A stretch of 43,884 bases of DNA from an uncultured Eubacteriales bacterium (GTDB lineage: Bacteria > Bacillota > Clostridia > Oscillospirales > Oscillospiraceae), in contig UQUO01000016.1 of assembly GCA_900544295.1 (NCBI GenBank), positions 1-43,884 of the forward strand, written 5' to 3'. Each line of letters begins with the position of its first letter. Within the stretch, counting starts at the first letter, position 1. Positions 8,046 to 17,946 of the stretch are shown here, piece by piece. The position numbers and the translations under genes are program-made. Under the pieces are notes generated by a model. That model ran no database searches. It was not told the DNA's origin and saw only the letters and a list, made by a program, of their open reading frames with translations.

Positions 8046-8792
8046 ATGAACGGACCCGCAAGGGTGAGCGTCTATTTCGGCGGCGCCGCCCACGAGATAT
8101 GGACGAACAGCGGCCTTTCCGTGAGCTACACGGGCAGGGTGGAGGTCCTCGCCCTGCGCGAGGGCGGCGCCTTCAGGGCCGAAGCGCCCGTCCCGGCGCG
8201 CGCCGGGGACGTGAAGGCCGACTACAACGAGGCCGCGAGGAGCGCCGAGCTCGCGGCGAGCCTCAACTCCGGCAAGGCCCCGCCGCTGACCCGCGCCTAC
8301 TTCCGCGCGGCGGCCGAGGCGGCGGAGGCGTTTTCGGGCCTGGGCGACATCCAGGCCCTGCCGGGGCGGCTCTCGCGGGAGCTCTCGGGCGGGCAGGATT
8401 CGCTCATCCTGCCGGAGGTCCTGCGCCTGCTGCTGGACGAGCACCGCGCCTCCTGGGAGGCGGCGGTGGACCTCGTCTCGCGCTGCTTCAGCCTCCGCGT
8501 CGGGGAGGGGGAGCGGGACGCGCGCGTGCCGCTGGAGGCCGTAGCGGCGCTCCAGCCCAGGGACGCGGGCCTCATCCGCGCCCTGAACGAAAAGCTCTGC
8601 GGCCGCCTCTGGGACGCCTGGCCCGGGGACTGGCAGCGCATAGGCGAAAACGCCCTCCTGCGCGACGGAGAGGCGGACCTCGTCACGCTCTGCGCCGCGT
8701 GCTGCGGCAAAATAATCTGTACGAAGGAGCGGCGGGCCGGGTCCCTGCGCGCGATGTACACCCTCGCGCCCGCCAGGTTTGAGGATATATGA
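8046..8792 (+). CDS. Degenerate glycogen-phosphorylase-like protein, probably non-catalytic
   Basis: The 248-residue product has no obvious complete domain, but by eye it lines up with an internal stretch of glycogen phosphorylase. The segment around residues 119-140 (LILPEVLRLLLDE then SWEAA) matches the phosphorylase stretch LAIPELMRxLxD..LxWxxAW. Residues about 165-215 align almost without gaps with the following helix and the FPGD turn (here WPGD, 192-195). The weaker N-terminal half resembles the preceding helices, ending in a YF pair. The active-site sequences NDTHP and YTNHT are replaced, and the whole PLP domain with its lysine is absent, so phosphorolysis is not expected. I chose the ATG at 8046, with GAGGG 5 bases upstream. 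The gene lies between glgA and the amylase, overlapping the latter by 4 bases. It could be a regulator or glucan-binding scaffold, or a decaying gene. Confidence 0.6.
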   Translation: MNGPARVSVYFGGAAHEIWTNSGLSVSYTGRVEVLALREGGAFRAEAPVPARAGDVKADYNEAARSAELAASLNSGKAPPLTRAYFRAAAEAAEAFSGLGDIQALPGRLSRELSGGQDSLILPEVLRLLLDEHRASWEAAVDLVSRCFSLRVGEGERDARVPLEAVAALQPRDAGLIRALNEKLCGRLWDAWPGDWQRIGENALLRDGEADLVTLCAACCGKIICTKERRAGSLRAMYTLAPARFEDI

Positions 8793-10786
8793 TAATTTCC
8801 GAGCTTACCCCCCACCTCACGCACGACGCGGCGAGGGAGAGCTGCCGCTGTCCCATAGGCGCCGTCACGACGGGCAGCAGCGTCACGCTGGCCTTCACGG
8901 ACGGGCTGGCCGCCGTGCTGGAAGCGGAGCTCGTGCTCTACGGGGACGGATTTGAGAGCCGCTGCGAAATGGCGCTGGAGGACGGGCGCTGGTTCGTGCG
9001 CGTCACGATGCCGGAGGAGGCTGCGGCGCTGTGGTACGTTTTCCGGCTCGGCCTCGCGGGCGGGGAATACTGGCTCTGCGCAGGGCAGGGCGGGCGCTTC
9101 GGCCAGCTCATGAGCTCCCGGGGCGAGGGCTTCCGCCTGACGGTATACGAGCGCGGCTTCGAGACCCCGGCCTGGTTCCGCCGGAGCGTCATGTACCAGA
9201 TCTTCCCCGACCGCTTCGCCCGCGACTGGAGCGACACGGCCAGGGACGGCATAGAAAAGCACCGGGAGATGGGCCGCCAGGTCAAGTTCCACGAGGACTG
9301 GGGCGAGAGCGTGGACTGGCAGCCCAACAGCGCGGACGGCTTTTACTTCCCGCTGGACTTCTACGGCGGCACCCTGCGCGGCATCGCCGGCCGCCTCAAC
9401 TACCTCCGGGACCTCGGCGTCGGCGTCATCTACTTAAACCCCGTCTTCGAGGCCTGCTCCAACCACCGCTACGACACGGCGGATTACCTCAACATAGACC
9501 CCATCCTCGGCTCAAACGCGGACTTCGAGGAGCTCTGCGCCGCGGCCGAGAAGCTCGGCATCCGCATCATGCTCGACGGCGTGTTCTCCCACACGGGCGC
9601 GGACAGCATCTACTTCAACAAGTTCTCGCACTACCCGGACGCGGGCGCCTACAACGCGGGCGAGAGCTCGCCCTACTACGGCTGGTACGACTTCCGCCGC
9701 TACCCGGAGGAGTACCGCTGCTGGTGGAACTTCCCCGACCTGCCCGAGGTGGATGAGAACAACGCCGACTGGCGCGACTTCGTCATCACGGGCCGGGACA
9801 GCGTCGTTCGCACCTGGCTGCGCCGGGGCGCGGCGGGCTGGAGGCTCGACGTGGCGGACGAGCTGCCGGACGAGGCCCTGCGCCTCATCCGCCAGGCCGC
9901 CAAGGCCGAGGACCCCGAGGCCGTCGTGCTCGGCGAGGTCTGGGAGGACGCGGTCATCAAGTCCAGCTACGGCTACCGGCGGAAATACGCCCTGGGCGAG
10001 TCGCTCGACTCCGTCATGAACTACCCCTTCCGCTCCGCGGTCATAGACTTCCTCTGCTTCCGCACGGACGCGCGGGCCCTGGCCTCCTTCCTGCTGGGGC
10101 AGAGGCTCAACTACCCCGCGCCCATGTACTGGTCGCTCATGAACCTGCTCTCCTCCCACGACGTGGAGCGCGTGCGCACGGCCCTGGCCACGAGGCTCGA
10201 CGCGCGCAGCCTCAGCCGGGAGCAGCAGGCTGGCTTCATAGTGGGCGACGCGCAGGACATCCGCGGCGCCTCCATGCAGAAGCTGGCCGCGGCCATACAG
10301 TTCACGCTGCCCGGCGTGCCCTGCGTCTACTACGGGGACGAGACGGGCATGGGCGGCATGCTCGACCCCTTTGACCGCGCGCCCTTCACCATGGGCGCCC
10401 GGCCGCTCATGGACTGGTACGCCTCCCTGGGCCGCATCCGCAACTCGCACGAGGCGCTCTCGACCGGCTCCGTCGCCTTCTCCGCGCCGGACCCGGACGT
10501 GCTGTGCATCCTGCGCTGCGTCTCCGGCGGGCGGGACGTCTTCGGGCAGAGCGCCCGGGACGGGGCATTCCTCGCCGTCATAAACCGCGCGGACTGGGAA
10601 AAGCAGCTCGTGGCCGACCTCTGGCTCGATAACGCCGGCCTGGGCTCCGCCGAGCTTGAGGGGCTCAAGGGCCTGGGCATAACCCGCGCCCGCTGCCTGC
10701 TCACCGGCCGGGAGAGCGCCGTCACGGACGGGCTCATGAGGCTCAGCCTGCCGCCCGAGTCCGCCCTCATCTTCGAGCTCGCCTGA
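8789..10786 (+). CDS. Cytoplasmic GH13 alpha-amylase / neopullulanase-like enzyme
   Basis: This is a glycoside hydrolase family 13 enzyme acting on alpha-1,4 (possibly also alpha-1,6) linked glucans. An N-terminal beta domain (about residues 1-125) of the neopullulanase type precedes the barrel. The catalytic triad is visible: nucleophile Asp354 (GWRLDVADE), acid/base Glu383 (LGEVWED) and Asp458 (LSSHDVER). The region VIYLNPVFEACSNHRYD is typical of neopullulanase and maltogenic amylase enzymes. There is no signal peptide, so it should work inside the cell on glycogen or maltodextrins. Its ATG overlaps the stop of the phosphorylase-like gene (ATGA), so the two are translationally coupled. It is the last gene of the glycogen block. 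Substrate preference cannot be fixed from the sequence. Confidence 0.92.
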   Translation: MIISELTPHLTHDAARESCRCPIGAVTTGSSVTLAFTDGLAAVLEAELVLYGDGFESRCEMALEDGRWFVRVTMPEEAAALWYVFRLGLAGGEYWLCAGQGGRFGQLMSSRGEGFRLTVYERGFETPAWFRRSVMYQIFPDRFARDWSDTARDGIEKHREMGRQVKFHEDWGESVDWQPNSADGFYFPLDFYGGTLRGIAGRLNYLRDLGVGVIYLNPVFEACSNHRYDTADYLNIDPILGSNADFEELCAAAEKLGIRIMLDGVFSHTGADSIYFNKFSHYPDAGAYNAGESSPYYGWYDFRRYPEEYRCWWNFPDLPEVDENNADWRDFVITGRDSVVRTWLRRGAAGWRLDVADELPDEALRLIRQAAKAEDPEAVVLGEVWEDAVIKSSYGYRRKYALGESLDSVMNYPFRSAVIDFLCFRTDARALASFLLGQRLNYPAPMYWSLMNLLSSHDVERVRTALATRLDARSLSREQQAGFIVGDAQDIRGASMQKLAAAIQFTLPGVPCVYYGDETGMGGMLDPFDRAPFTMGARPLMDWYASLGRIRNSHEALSTGSVAFSAPDPDVLCILRCVSGGRDVFGQSARDGAFLAVINRADWEKQLVADLWLDNAGLGSAELEGLKGLGITRARCLLTGRESAVTDGLMRLSLPPESALIFELA

Positions 10787-10794
10787 GCGCACAT

Positions 10795-10836
10795 TATAAT
10801 AGATACGATCCGGCGGGCGGGGCTTTCCCGCCCGCC
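10795..10836 (+). terminator. Hairpin after the glycogen block, in the rlmI leader
   Basis: Arms 10812-10821 and 10827-10836 pair perfectly (10 bp, 5-base loop) and are followed by a short pyrimidine run with few T residues. A TATAAT at 10795-10800, just after the amylase stop codon, could start an rlmI transcript near 10807 that carries this hairpin in its leader. It may therefore end glycogen-operon transcripts, shape rlmI translation, or both. The T-run is too short for a confident intrinsic terminator call. Confidence 0.5.
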
Positions 10837-10852
10837 TTCCCTTGGAGGCAGT

Positions 10853-12070
10853 ATGAAACAGGAGAGAAAATTCCCGGCCGTAACCGTCACGCGGAAGGCC
10901 GAAAATTCCATAAGACAGGGCCACCCCTGGGTCTACAGGGAGGAGTTCACCGCCGTCTCGGGCGAGCCGGAGCAGGGCGGCGTCTGCGACGTCTTCTCCC
11001 AGAAGGGCGCCTGGCTCGGCGCGGGCTTCTACAGCGCCGCGAGCAAGATAGGCCTGCGCATCCTCTCGGACAACGCGAACGAAGATTTCAGCCCCGCCTT
11101 CTTCGAGCGGCGGGTGAAGTACGCCCTCGAATACCGCCGCGCGGTCATGGACTCCCTCGGCTGCTGCCGCCTCGTCTTTGGGGAGGCCGACGGCCTGCCG
11201 GGGCTGACGGTGGACAAGTTCTCGGACATCCTGGTCGCCCAGTGCCTCTGCGGCGGCACGGACGGGGTCAAGGACACCGTCTACCGCGCCCTCGCGCAGC
11301 AGCTGGAGGCCATGGGCGAGCGCGTCTCCGGCCTCTACGAGCGCAACGAGGCCGCCCTGCGCTCTCTGGAGGGCCTGCCGCGCTATAAGGGCTGGTACGA
11401 GGGCCTGCCCCACCCGGAGAGCACCAAGACCGAGATAGTCGAAAACGGCCTGCGCTACGCCGTGGACTTTGAAAACGGGCAGAAGACCGGCTTCTTCCTC
11501 GACCAGAAGTATAACCGCCGCGCCGTGGCGAAGCTCGCCCGCGGCCGCCGCGTGCTCGACTGCTTCACGCACACCGGCTCCTTCGCCCTCAACTGCGCCC
11601 TGGGCGGGGCGGAACACGTCACCGCCGTGGACGTCTCCGAGGCCGCCGTCGGCCTCGCGCGGGAAAACGCCGTTCTCAACGGCCTGGAGGGGAAGATGGA
11701 CTTTCTCGCCGAGGACGTCTTTGAGCTGCTGCCCAGGCTCTGCGAGGAGAGGGCGCAGTACGACCTCGTCATCCTCGACCCGCCCGCCTTCACGAAGAGC
11801 CGGCGCACCGTCCGCGCCGCCGAGAGCGGCTATCGCGAGATAAACTACCGCGCCATGCGCCTGCTGCCCCGCGGCGGCTACCTCGCCACCTGCTCCTGCT
11901 CCCACTTCATGGAGAGCGAGAATTTTGAATATATGCTGAAAAAAGCGGCTAAAGATGCAAACGTCCGCCTGCGCGAGGTCGAGGTCCGCAAGCAGGCCCC
12001 CGACCACCCCATCCTCTGGAACGTGCCTGAAACCTCGTATCTCAAGTTCTACATCTTCCAGATAGTGTAG
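10853..12070 (+). CDS. rlmI: RlmI-type 23S rRNA cytosine-C5 methyltransferase
   Basis: This is a SAM-dependent methyltransferase of the RlmI family, which in E. coli makes m5C1962 in 23S rRNA. An N-terminal PUA domain (about residues 1-80, with GHPWVYREE) binds RNA. A central EEHEE-like domain precedes a Rossmann methyltransferase core. The SAM loop is VLDCFTHTGSFAL near residue 233, and motif IV is LDPPAFTKS. The later TCSCSHFM segment carries the catalytic cysteine of the family. A GGAGG site lies 6 bases before the ATG. It stands alone between the glycogen and arginine blocks. RlmI in Firmicutes is assigned by homology, so the exact target base is inferred. Confidence 0.9.
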   Translation: MKQERKFPAVTVTRKAENSIRQGHPWVYREEFTAVSGEPEQGGVCDVFSQKGAWLGAGFYSAASKIGLRILSDNANEDFSPAFFERRVKYALEYRRAVMDSLGCCRLVFGEADGLPGLTVDKFSDILVAQCLCGGTDGVKDTVYRALAQQLEAMGERVSGLYERNEAALRSLEGLPRYKGWYEGLPHPESTKTEIVENGLRYAVDFENGQKTGFFLDQKYNRRAVAKLARGRRVLDCFTHTGSFALNCALGGAEHVTAVDVSEAAVGLARENAVLNGLEGKMDFLAEDVFELLPRLCEERAQYDLVILDPPAFTKSRRTVRAAESGYREINYRAMRLLPRGGYLATCSCSHFMESENFEYMLKKAAKDANVRLREVEVRKQAPDHPILWNVPETSYLKFYIFQIV

Positions 12071-12071
12071 C

Positions 12072-12094
12072 TTTTTGTGCAATGCCCACAAAAA
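12072..12094. other. A/T-armed hairpin after rlmI
   Basis: TTTTTGTG (12072-12079) pairs perfectly with CACAAAAA (12087-12094) across a 7-base loop, just after the rlmI stop codon. On the plus strand A residues, not T, follow the stem, so it is not a good intrinsic terminator for rlmI. It may only protect the 3' end. Confidence 0.35.
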
Positions 12095-12108
12095 CCGCGG
12101 CGCAAAAT

Positions 12109-12124
12109 CTGCATATAGATGCAG
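12109..12124. promoter_or_regulatory. Perfect palindrome resembling an ARG box
   Basis: CTGCAT-ATAG-ATGCAG is a perfect inverted repeat. Its half-sites TGCAT / ATGCA differ at one position each from the ArgR/AhrC half-site TGAAT / ATTCA, with the same 4-base A/T-rich centre spacing. Its centre is 39 bp upstream of the better ARG-box-like site that overlaps the argG promoter. A second operator is plausible; proof would need binding data. Confidence 0.5.
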
Positions 12125-12146
12125 TACGCCGAAATGAAAAATAGCC

Positions 12147-12176
12147 CTTGCATATTTATTCATCCGGGTATATACT
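12147..12176 (+). promoter_or_regulatory. argG promoter overlapped by an ARG box
   Basis: TTGCAT (12148-12153) and TATACT (12171-12176) are separated by exactly 17 bases, 45 bases before the argG ATG. The -35 side lies inside TGCAT-ATTT-ATTCA (12149-12162), which fits the ARG box consensus TGAAT-N4-ATTCA with one mismatch. Repressor bound there would cover the -35 and most of the spacer. A further TGAAT half-site lies at the start of the coding region. Repression by ArgR/AhrC with arginine is the natural inference; the regulator gene is not in this window. Confidence 0.65.
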
Positions 12177-12220
12177 TAGCGCATATTAAGCCACAAGCAA
12201 ATGAATATGGAGGCATCGTT

Positions 12221-13450
12221 ATGAATAAATCGGACATCAAGAAAGTCGTGCTCGCCTACTCCGGCGGCCTGGACACCTCGGTCATCATCCCCTGGCTGAA
12301 GGAGAACTACAACAACTGCGAGGTCATCGCCGTCTCCGGCAACGTGGGCCAGGCGGACGAGCTGGAGGGCCTGGAGGAAAAGGCGATAAAGACCGGCGCC
12401 TCCAAGCTCTACGTCGAGGACCTGACGGACGAGTTCGTGGACGACTTCATCATCCCGGCCGTGAAGGCGGGTGCGATGTACGAGGACTACATGCTCGGCA
12501 CCTCGCTGGCGAGGCCGGTCATAGCCAAGCGCCTGGCGGAGATAGCCATCGCCGAGGGCGCGGACGCCATCTGCCACGGCTGCACCGGCAAGGGCAACGA
12601 CCAGGTGAGGTTTGAGCTGACGCTCAAGCACTTCGTGCCCGACATGCCCATCATCGCCCCCTGGAGGGAGTGGAACATCAAGTCCAGGGAGGAAGAGATA
12701 GCCTACGCCGAGGCGCACAACGTGCCCCTCAAGATAAACCGGGAGACCAACTACTCCAAGGACAAGAACCTCTGGCACCTGAGCCACGAGGGCCTCGACC
12801 TGGAGGACGCGGGCAACATGCCGCTCTACGAGAAGAAGGGCTTCCTCGAAATGTGCGTCTCGCCCATCGACGCGCCGGACACGCCGACCTACGTGACCCT
12901 CGACTTCGAGGCGGGCGTCCCCGTGGCGCTCGACGGCGTGAAGATGAGCGCGAAGGACATCATCCTGAAGCTGAACGAGCTGGGCGGCGCTAACGGCATC
13001 GGCCTGCTCGACATCGTTGAAAACAGGCTCGTCGGCATGAAGTGCCGCGGCGTCTACGAGACCCCGGGCGGCACCATCCTCTACGCCGCGCACGACTACC
13101 TGGAGACGCTCTGCCTCGACAAGCTCACGATGCACAAGAAGCAGGAGCTCGCCATCACCTTCGCGGAGCTCGTCTACGACGGCCAGTGGTACACGCCGCT
13201 GCGCGAGGCGCTCTCCGCCTTCGTGGACAAGACGCAGGAGCACGTCACCGGCAAGGTGAAGCTCTGCCTCTACAAGGGCAACGTCATAAAGGCCGGCGCC
13301 TGGAGCGACTGGAGCCTCTACTCCGAGGAGATCGCCACCTTCGGCGAGGACCACGTCTACGACCAGGCGGACTCCAAGGGCTTCATAAATCTCTTCGGCC
13401 TGCCGATAAAAGTCCAGGCGCAGGTTGACGCGAAGAACGCGAAGAAGTAA
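12221..13450 (+). CDS. argG: Argininosuccinate synthase
   Basis: This enzyme joins citrulline and aspartate with ATP to give argininosuccinate, the seventh step to arginine. The N-terminal ATP pyrophosphatase loop [11 protein letters not shown] is at residues about 10-20. Other family signatures follow: [14 protein letters not shown], the substrate-binding region [11 protein letters not shown], and [20 protein letters not shown]. The frame is open for 34 codons upstream, but the ATG at 12221 has GGAGG 7 bases before it and gives the normal start and length (409 aa). It begins the arginine cluster behind an ARG-box-like promoter. Only a hairpin without a T-run separates it from argH, so readthrough into the rest of the cluster is likely. 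Confidence 0.97.
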   Translation: MNKSDIKKVVLAYSGGLDTSVIIPWLKENYNNCEVIAVSGNVGQADELEGLEEKAIKTGASKLYVEDLTDEFVDDFIIPAVKAGAMYEDYMLGTSLARPVIAKRLAEIAIAEGADAICHGCTGKGNDQVRFELTLKHFVPDMPIIAPWREWNIKSREEEIAYAEAHNVPLKINRETNYSKDKNLWHLSHEGLDLEDAGNMPLYEKKGFLEMCVSPIDAPDTPTYVTLDFEAGVPVALDGVKMSAKDIILKLNELGGANGIGLLDIVENRLVGMKCRGVYETPGGTILYAAHDYLETLCLDKLTMHKKQELAITFAELVYDGQWYTPLREALSAFVDKTQEHVTGKVKLCLYKGNVIKAGAWSDWSLYSEEIATFGEDHVYDQADSKGFINLFGLPIKVQAQVDAKNAKK

Positions 13451-13474
13451 AATAACATAGTTTGGCTTTCACAT

Positions 13475-13498
13475 GGGGCGGGGGCTATCCCCCGCCCC
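13475..13498 (+). terminator. Perfect hairpin between argG and argH
   Basis: Arms 13475-13484 and 13489-13498 are perfectly complementary GC-only sequences with the loop CTAT. Only two T residues follow, so it is a poor intrinsic terminator. It may act as a leaky stop or an mRNA processing/stability element that sets argG apart from the downstream genes. No separate promoter for argH is evident. Confidence 0.5.
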
Positions 13499-13523
13499 TT
13501 AAGAACACAGGGGGGTAAGGGGC

Positions 13524-14893
<1,370 letters not shown>

Positions 14894-14897
<4 letters not shown>

Positions 14898-15826
14898 CAA
14901 AGGTATTCATAGACGGCAGCGCCGGCACGGCCGGGCTGCGCATACACTCCCGGCTGGAGGGCCGGGACGACCTCGAACTCATCACCCTCCCGGGCGAGGC
15001 GCGGAAAGACCCGGCGGCGCGGCGCGAGGCGCTCAACTCCTGCGACCTCGCCGTCCTCTGCCTGCCGGACGCCGCCAGCCGCGAGTCGGTCTCGATGATA
15101 GAAAACCCCGCCGTGCGCGTCGTGGACACCTCGACGGCGCACCGCGTAGCCCCCGGCTGGGCCTACGGCTTCCCGGAGCTCGGCCCCGAGCGGCGCGAGG
15201 CCGTCATAAGCGGCAAGCGCGTCGCCTCCCCAGGCTGCCACGCGGGCGGCTTCATCGTCCTCGTCCAGCCGCTCATAGAGGCGGGGCTGCTGCCCGCCTC
15301 GGCCAAGCTCTGCTGCCACTCCCTCACCGGCTACTCCGGCGGCGGCAAGGGCATGATAGCCGATTACGAGGCCCCGGACAGGGCCGAAAAGTTCGCCTCC
15401 GCCCGGCCCTACGGCCTTTCCCAGACCCACAAGCACCTGCCCGAGATGGTGGGCATCACGGGCCTCGAGGTCCCGCCCGTCTTCTGCCCCATCGTCGCGG
15501 ACTACTACTGCGGCATGGTCGTGACGGTGCCGCTCTTTGCCGAGCAGCTGAACGCCGGCTTCGGCATCGAGGACGTGAAAGCCTGCTACGCCGCGAAATA
15601 CCAGGGCCCCATCGTGAAGTACGCGGAGGCCATGGACGAGGGCGGCTTCATAGACTCGAACGCCCTGGCGGGCAAGGACACGATGGAGGTCGCCGTGTTC
15701 GGGAATGAGGAGCGGATGCTGCTCGTCTCGCGCTTCGACAACCTCGGCAAGGGCGCCTCGGGCGCGGCCGTGCAGTGCATAAACCTGATGCTCGGCGCGG
15801 ACGAGTGCACGGGCCTCGTGCTCTGA
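14894..15826 (+). CDS. argC: N-acetyl-gamma-glutamyl-phosphate reductase, short (uncommon) form
   Basis: This NADPH-dependent enzyme reduces N-acetylglutamyl phosphate to the semialdehyde, the third step of the pathway. The N-terminal nucleotide loop is DGSAGTAGLRI. The catalytic cysteine is Cys115 in SPGCHAGGF, and STAHRVAPGWAYGFPEL is characteristic of the shorter, less common ArgC type (about 310 residues) rather than the roughly 345-residue form usual in Bacillus. The conserved His of the dehydrogenase family is probably in the HKHLPEM segment. It overlaps argH by 4 bases and is followed 17 bases later by argJ. Presence of the short form in a Firmicute arginine operon is mildly unusual. 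Confidence 0.94.
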
Positions 15827-15843
15827 GAAGGGAGTTTTTCAAA

Positions 15844-17064
15844 ATGACAGGGATAAAGCTCATAGAAGGCGGCGTCTGCGCCGCGCAGGGCTTCACGGGC
15901 GCGGGCATCCACTGCGGAGTCCGCAAAAACCGCACGAAGCGGGACCTGGCGCTCATCCTCAGCTCCGTCCCCGCCTCCGCCGCGGCGGTGTACACGACGA
16001 ACCTCGTCAAGGGCGCGCCCCTGGAGGTGACGAAAAAGCACCTCGAAAACGGCCTCGCCCGCGCCGTCATCTGCAACAGCGGCAACGCCAACACCTGCAA
16101 CGCCGACGGCATAGAGATAGCCGAGGCGACCTGCGCGCTGCTGGCCTCCGAGCTCGGCATCGCGCCGGAGGACGTCGTCGTCGCCTCCACGGGCGTCATC
16201 GGCCAGAGGCTGAGCCTGGAGCCCTTCAAGACCGGCATTCCCGAGCTCTGCAAGGCGCTCGGCCCGAACAGCCACGACGTCGGCGAGGCCATCATGACGA
16301 CGGACACGAAGCTCAAGGAGATCGCCGCCGAGTTCACGGCGGGCGGCAAGACCTGCCGCCTGGGCGGCATAGCCAAGGGCAGCGGCATGATACACCCGAA
16401 CATGGCGACGATGCTCGTCTTCCTGACGACGGACTGCGCCGTCTCGCCGGAGATGCTCCAAAAGGCCCTCTCCACGGACGTGCAGGAGACCTTCAACATG
16501 GTCAGCGTGGACGGGGACACCTCGACTAACGACATGGTCGCCATCCTCGCCAACGGCCTGGCGGGCAACGCCGAGATAGCCTCCGAGGGCGAGGACTTCG
16601 AGAACTTCATGCGCGCGCTCAACACCGTCACCGTCCACCTGTGCCGCTGCATCGCCGGCGACGGCGAGGGCGCGACGAAGCTGCTGGAGTGCCGCGTGAC
16701 GGGCGCCCTCGACAAGGCCGCCGCCAAGACCGCGGCCCGCGGCGTCATCTGCTCCAGCCTGCTGAAGGCCGCGATGTTCGGCGCGGACGCCAACTGGGGC
16801 CGCGTCCTCTGCGCCATAGGCTACTCCGGCGCAAAGGTGGATATAGGTAAGGTCGGCGTCGCCTTCCGCTCCAGGGCCGGCACGGTGCGCGTGTGCGAAA
16901 TGGGCGCGGGCATCCCCTTCTCGGAGGAGGAGGCCAAGGCCGTCCTCTCCGAGGACGAGATAGAGATCCTCGTCAGCCTGGGCGACGGGGAGGCCTCGGC
17001 CACCGCCTGGGGCTGCGACCTCACCTACGACTATGTCAAAATAAACGGAGACTACAGGACCTGA
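15844..17064 (+). CDS. argJ: Glutamate N-acetyltransferase / ornithine acetyltransferase
   Basis: ArgJ moves the acetyl group from N-acetylornithine to glutamate, releasing ornithine and restarting the cycle; bifunctional forms also acetylate glutamate from acetyl-CoA. The precursor cuts itself before a threonine nucleophile, here Thr189 in the HPNMATML motif, giving alpha and beta chains. KGSGMIHPNM and VDGDTSTND are further signatures. The frame is open upstream, but ATG 15844 has AAGGGAG 9 bases before it and gives the usual 406 residues. No argA or argE is seen nearby, which fits an ArgJ-based cyclic pathway. It lies between argC and argB. Confidence 0.96.
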   Translation: MTGIKLIEGGVCAAQGFTGAGIHCGVRKNRTKRDLALILSSVPASAAAVYTTNLVKGAPLEVTKKHLENGLARAVICNSGNANTCNADGIEIAEATCALLASELGIAPEDVVVASTGVIGQRLSLEPFKTGIPELCKALGPNSHDVGEAIMTTDTKLKEIAAEFTAGGKTCRLGGIAKGSGMIHPNMATMLVFLTTDCAVSPEMLQKALSTDVQETFNMVSVDGDTSTNDMVAILANGLAGNAEIASEGEDFENFMRALNTVTVHLCRCIAGDGEGATKLLECRVTGALDKAAAKTAARGVICSSLLKAAMFGADANWGRVLCAIGYSGAKVDIGKVGVAFRSRAGTVRVCEMGAGIPFSEEEAKAVLSEDEIEILVSLGDGEASATAWGCDLTYDYVKINGDYRT

Positions 17065-17076
17065 GGGAGAGAGACT

Positions 17077-17946
17077 ATGGACGGACAGATAATCAAAAGC
17101 CAGAGGGCCAAGGTGCTGGTGCAGGCCCTGCCCTACATCCAGAAGTACTGGAACCGCGTCGTCGTCATCAAATACGGCGGCCACGCCATGGAGAGCGAGG
17201 AATTAAAGCGACAGGTGATGGAGGACATCGTCCTGCTGCAGCTCGTGGGCGTCAAGGTGGTGCTGGTCCACGGCGGCGGGCCGGAAATAAACGACCTGCT
17301 GTCAAAGCTCGGCGTCAAGAGCGAGTTCGTGAACGGCCTGCGAGTCACGGACGAGGAGACGGCGCAGATAGTCCAGATGGTGCTGGCCGGCAAGGTGGGC
17401 AAGAGCCTCGTGAACCTCATCGAGAGCACCGGCGGCAAGGCCATGGGCATCTGCGGCATCGACGGCAAGCTCATCGAGGCCAAGAGCAAGAGCCCCGCCC
17501 TCGGCTACGTGGGCGACATCACCCGCGTGAACGTGGGTCCCATCAACGACCTGCTCGAAAAGGGCTACATCCCCGTCGTCTCCAGCCTCGGCTGCGACGA
17601 CGAGGGCAAGGTCTACAACATAAACGCCGACACCATGGCCGCGCACATCTCCGGCGCCATGGGCGCGGAGTGCCTCATCTCCATGACCGACATCGCCGGC
17701 ATCATGGAAGACCCGGACGACCCCGCGAGCCTCGTGCCTTACGCGGACATAAACGACGCCGTGGAGCTTTTCCGCCGCGGCGTCATCAAGGGCGGCATGA
17801 TACCCAAGGTCGAAAGCTGCATAGAGGCCCTGCTCTGCGGCGTGAAGAAGGTCTTCATCCTCGATGGGCGCGTCCCGCACTCCATCCTGCTGGAGATGCT
17901 GACCGACGAGGGCAGCGGCACCATGATGGTGGGGGAGAAGAAATGA
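17077..17946 (+). CDS. argB: Acetylglutamate kinase, probably arginine-sensitive
   Basis: This enzyme phosphorylates N-acetylglutamate, the controlled step of the ArgJ-type pathway. The amino-acid-kinase fold shows KYGGHAM near residues 29-35, LVHGGGPEIN and the GGMIPKVESC segment. An extra N-terminal helix (RAKVLVQALPYIQKY region, residues about 9-24) precedes the first strand. In characterised arginine-inhibited kinases this helix builds the hexamer and the arginine site, so feedback inhibition is predicted. A GGGAGAG site precedes the ATG, and the stop overlaps the argD start. Confidence 0.96.
   Translation: MDGQIIKSQRAKVLVQALPYIQKYWNRVVVIKYGGHAMESEELKRQVMEDIVLLQLVGVKVVLVHGGGPEINDLLSKLGVKSEFVNGLRVTDEETAQIVQMVLAGKVGKSLVNLIESTGGKAMGICGIDGKLIEAKSKSPALGYVGDITRVNVGPINDLLEKGYIPVVSSLGCDDEGKVYNINADTMAAHISGAMGAECLISMTDIAGIMEDPDDPASLVPYADINDAVELFRRGVIKGGMIPKVESCIEALLCGVKKVFILDGRVPHSILLEMLTDEGSGTMMVGEKK

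Noticed and set aside
9512..12163. 883-residue minus-strand frame opposite amylase and rlmI
   Set aside because: It spans two real genes on the other strand plus their gap, and its sequence is Gly/Ala/Val/Arg-rich without motifs.
12119..12220. 34-codon N-terminal extension of argG
   Set aside because: The extension covers the promoter and ARG box. The ATG at 12221 has GGAGG at good spacing and matches the family start.
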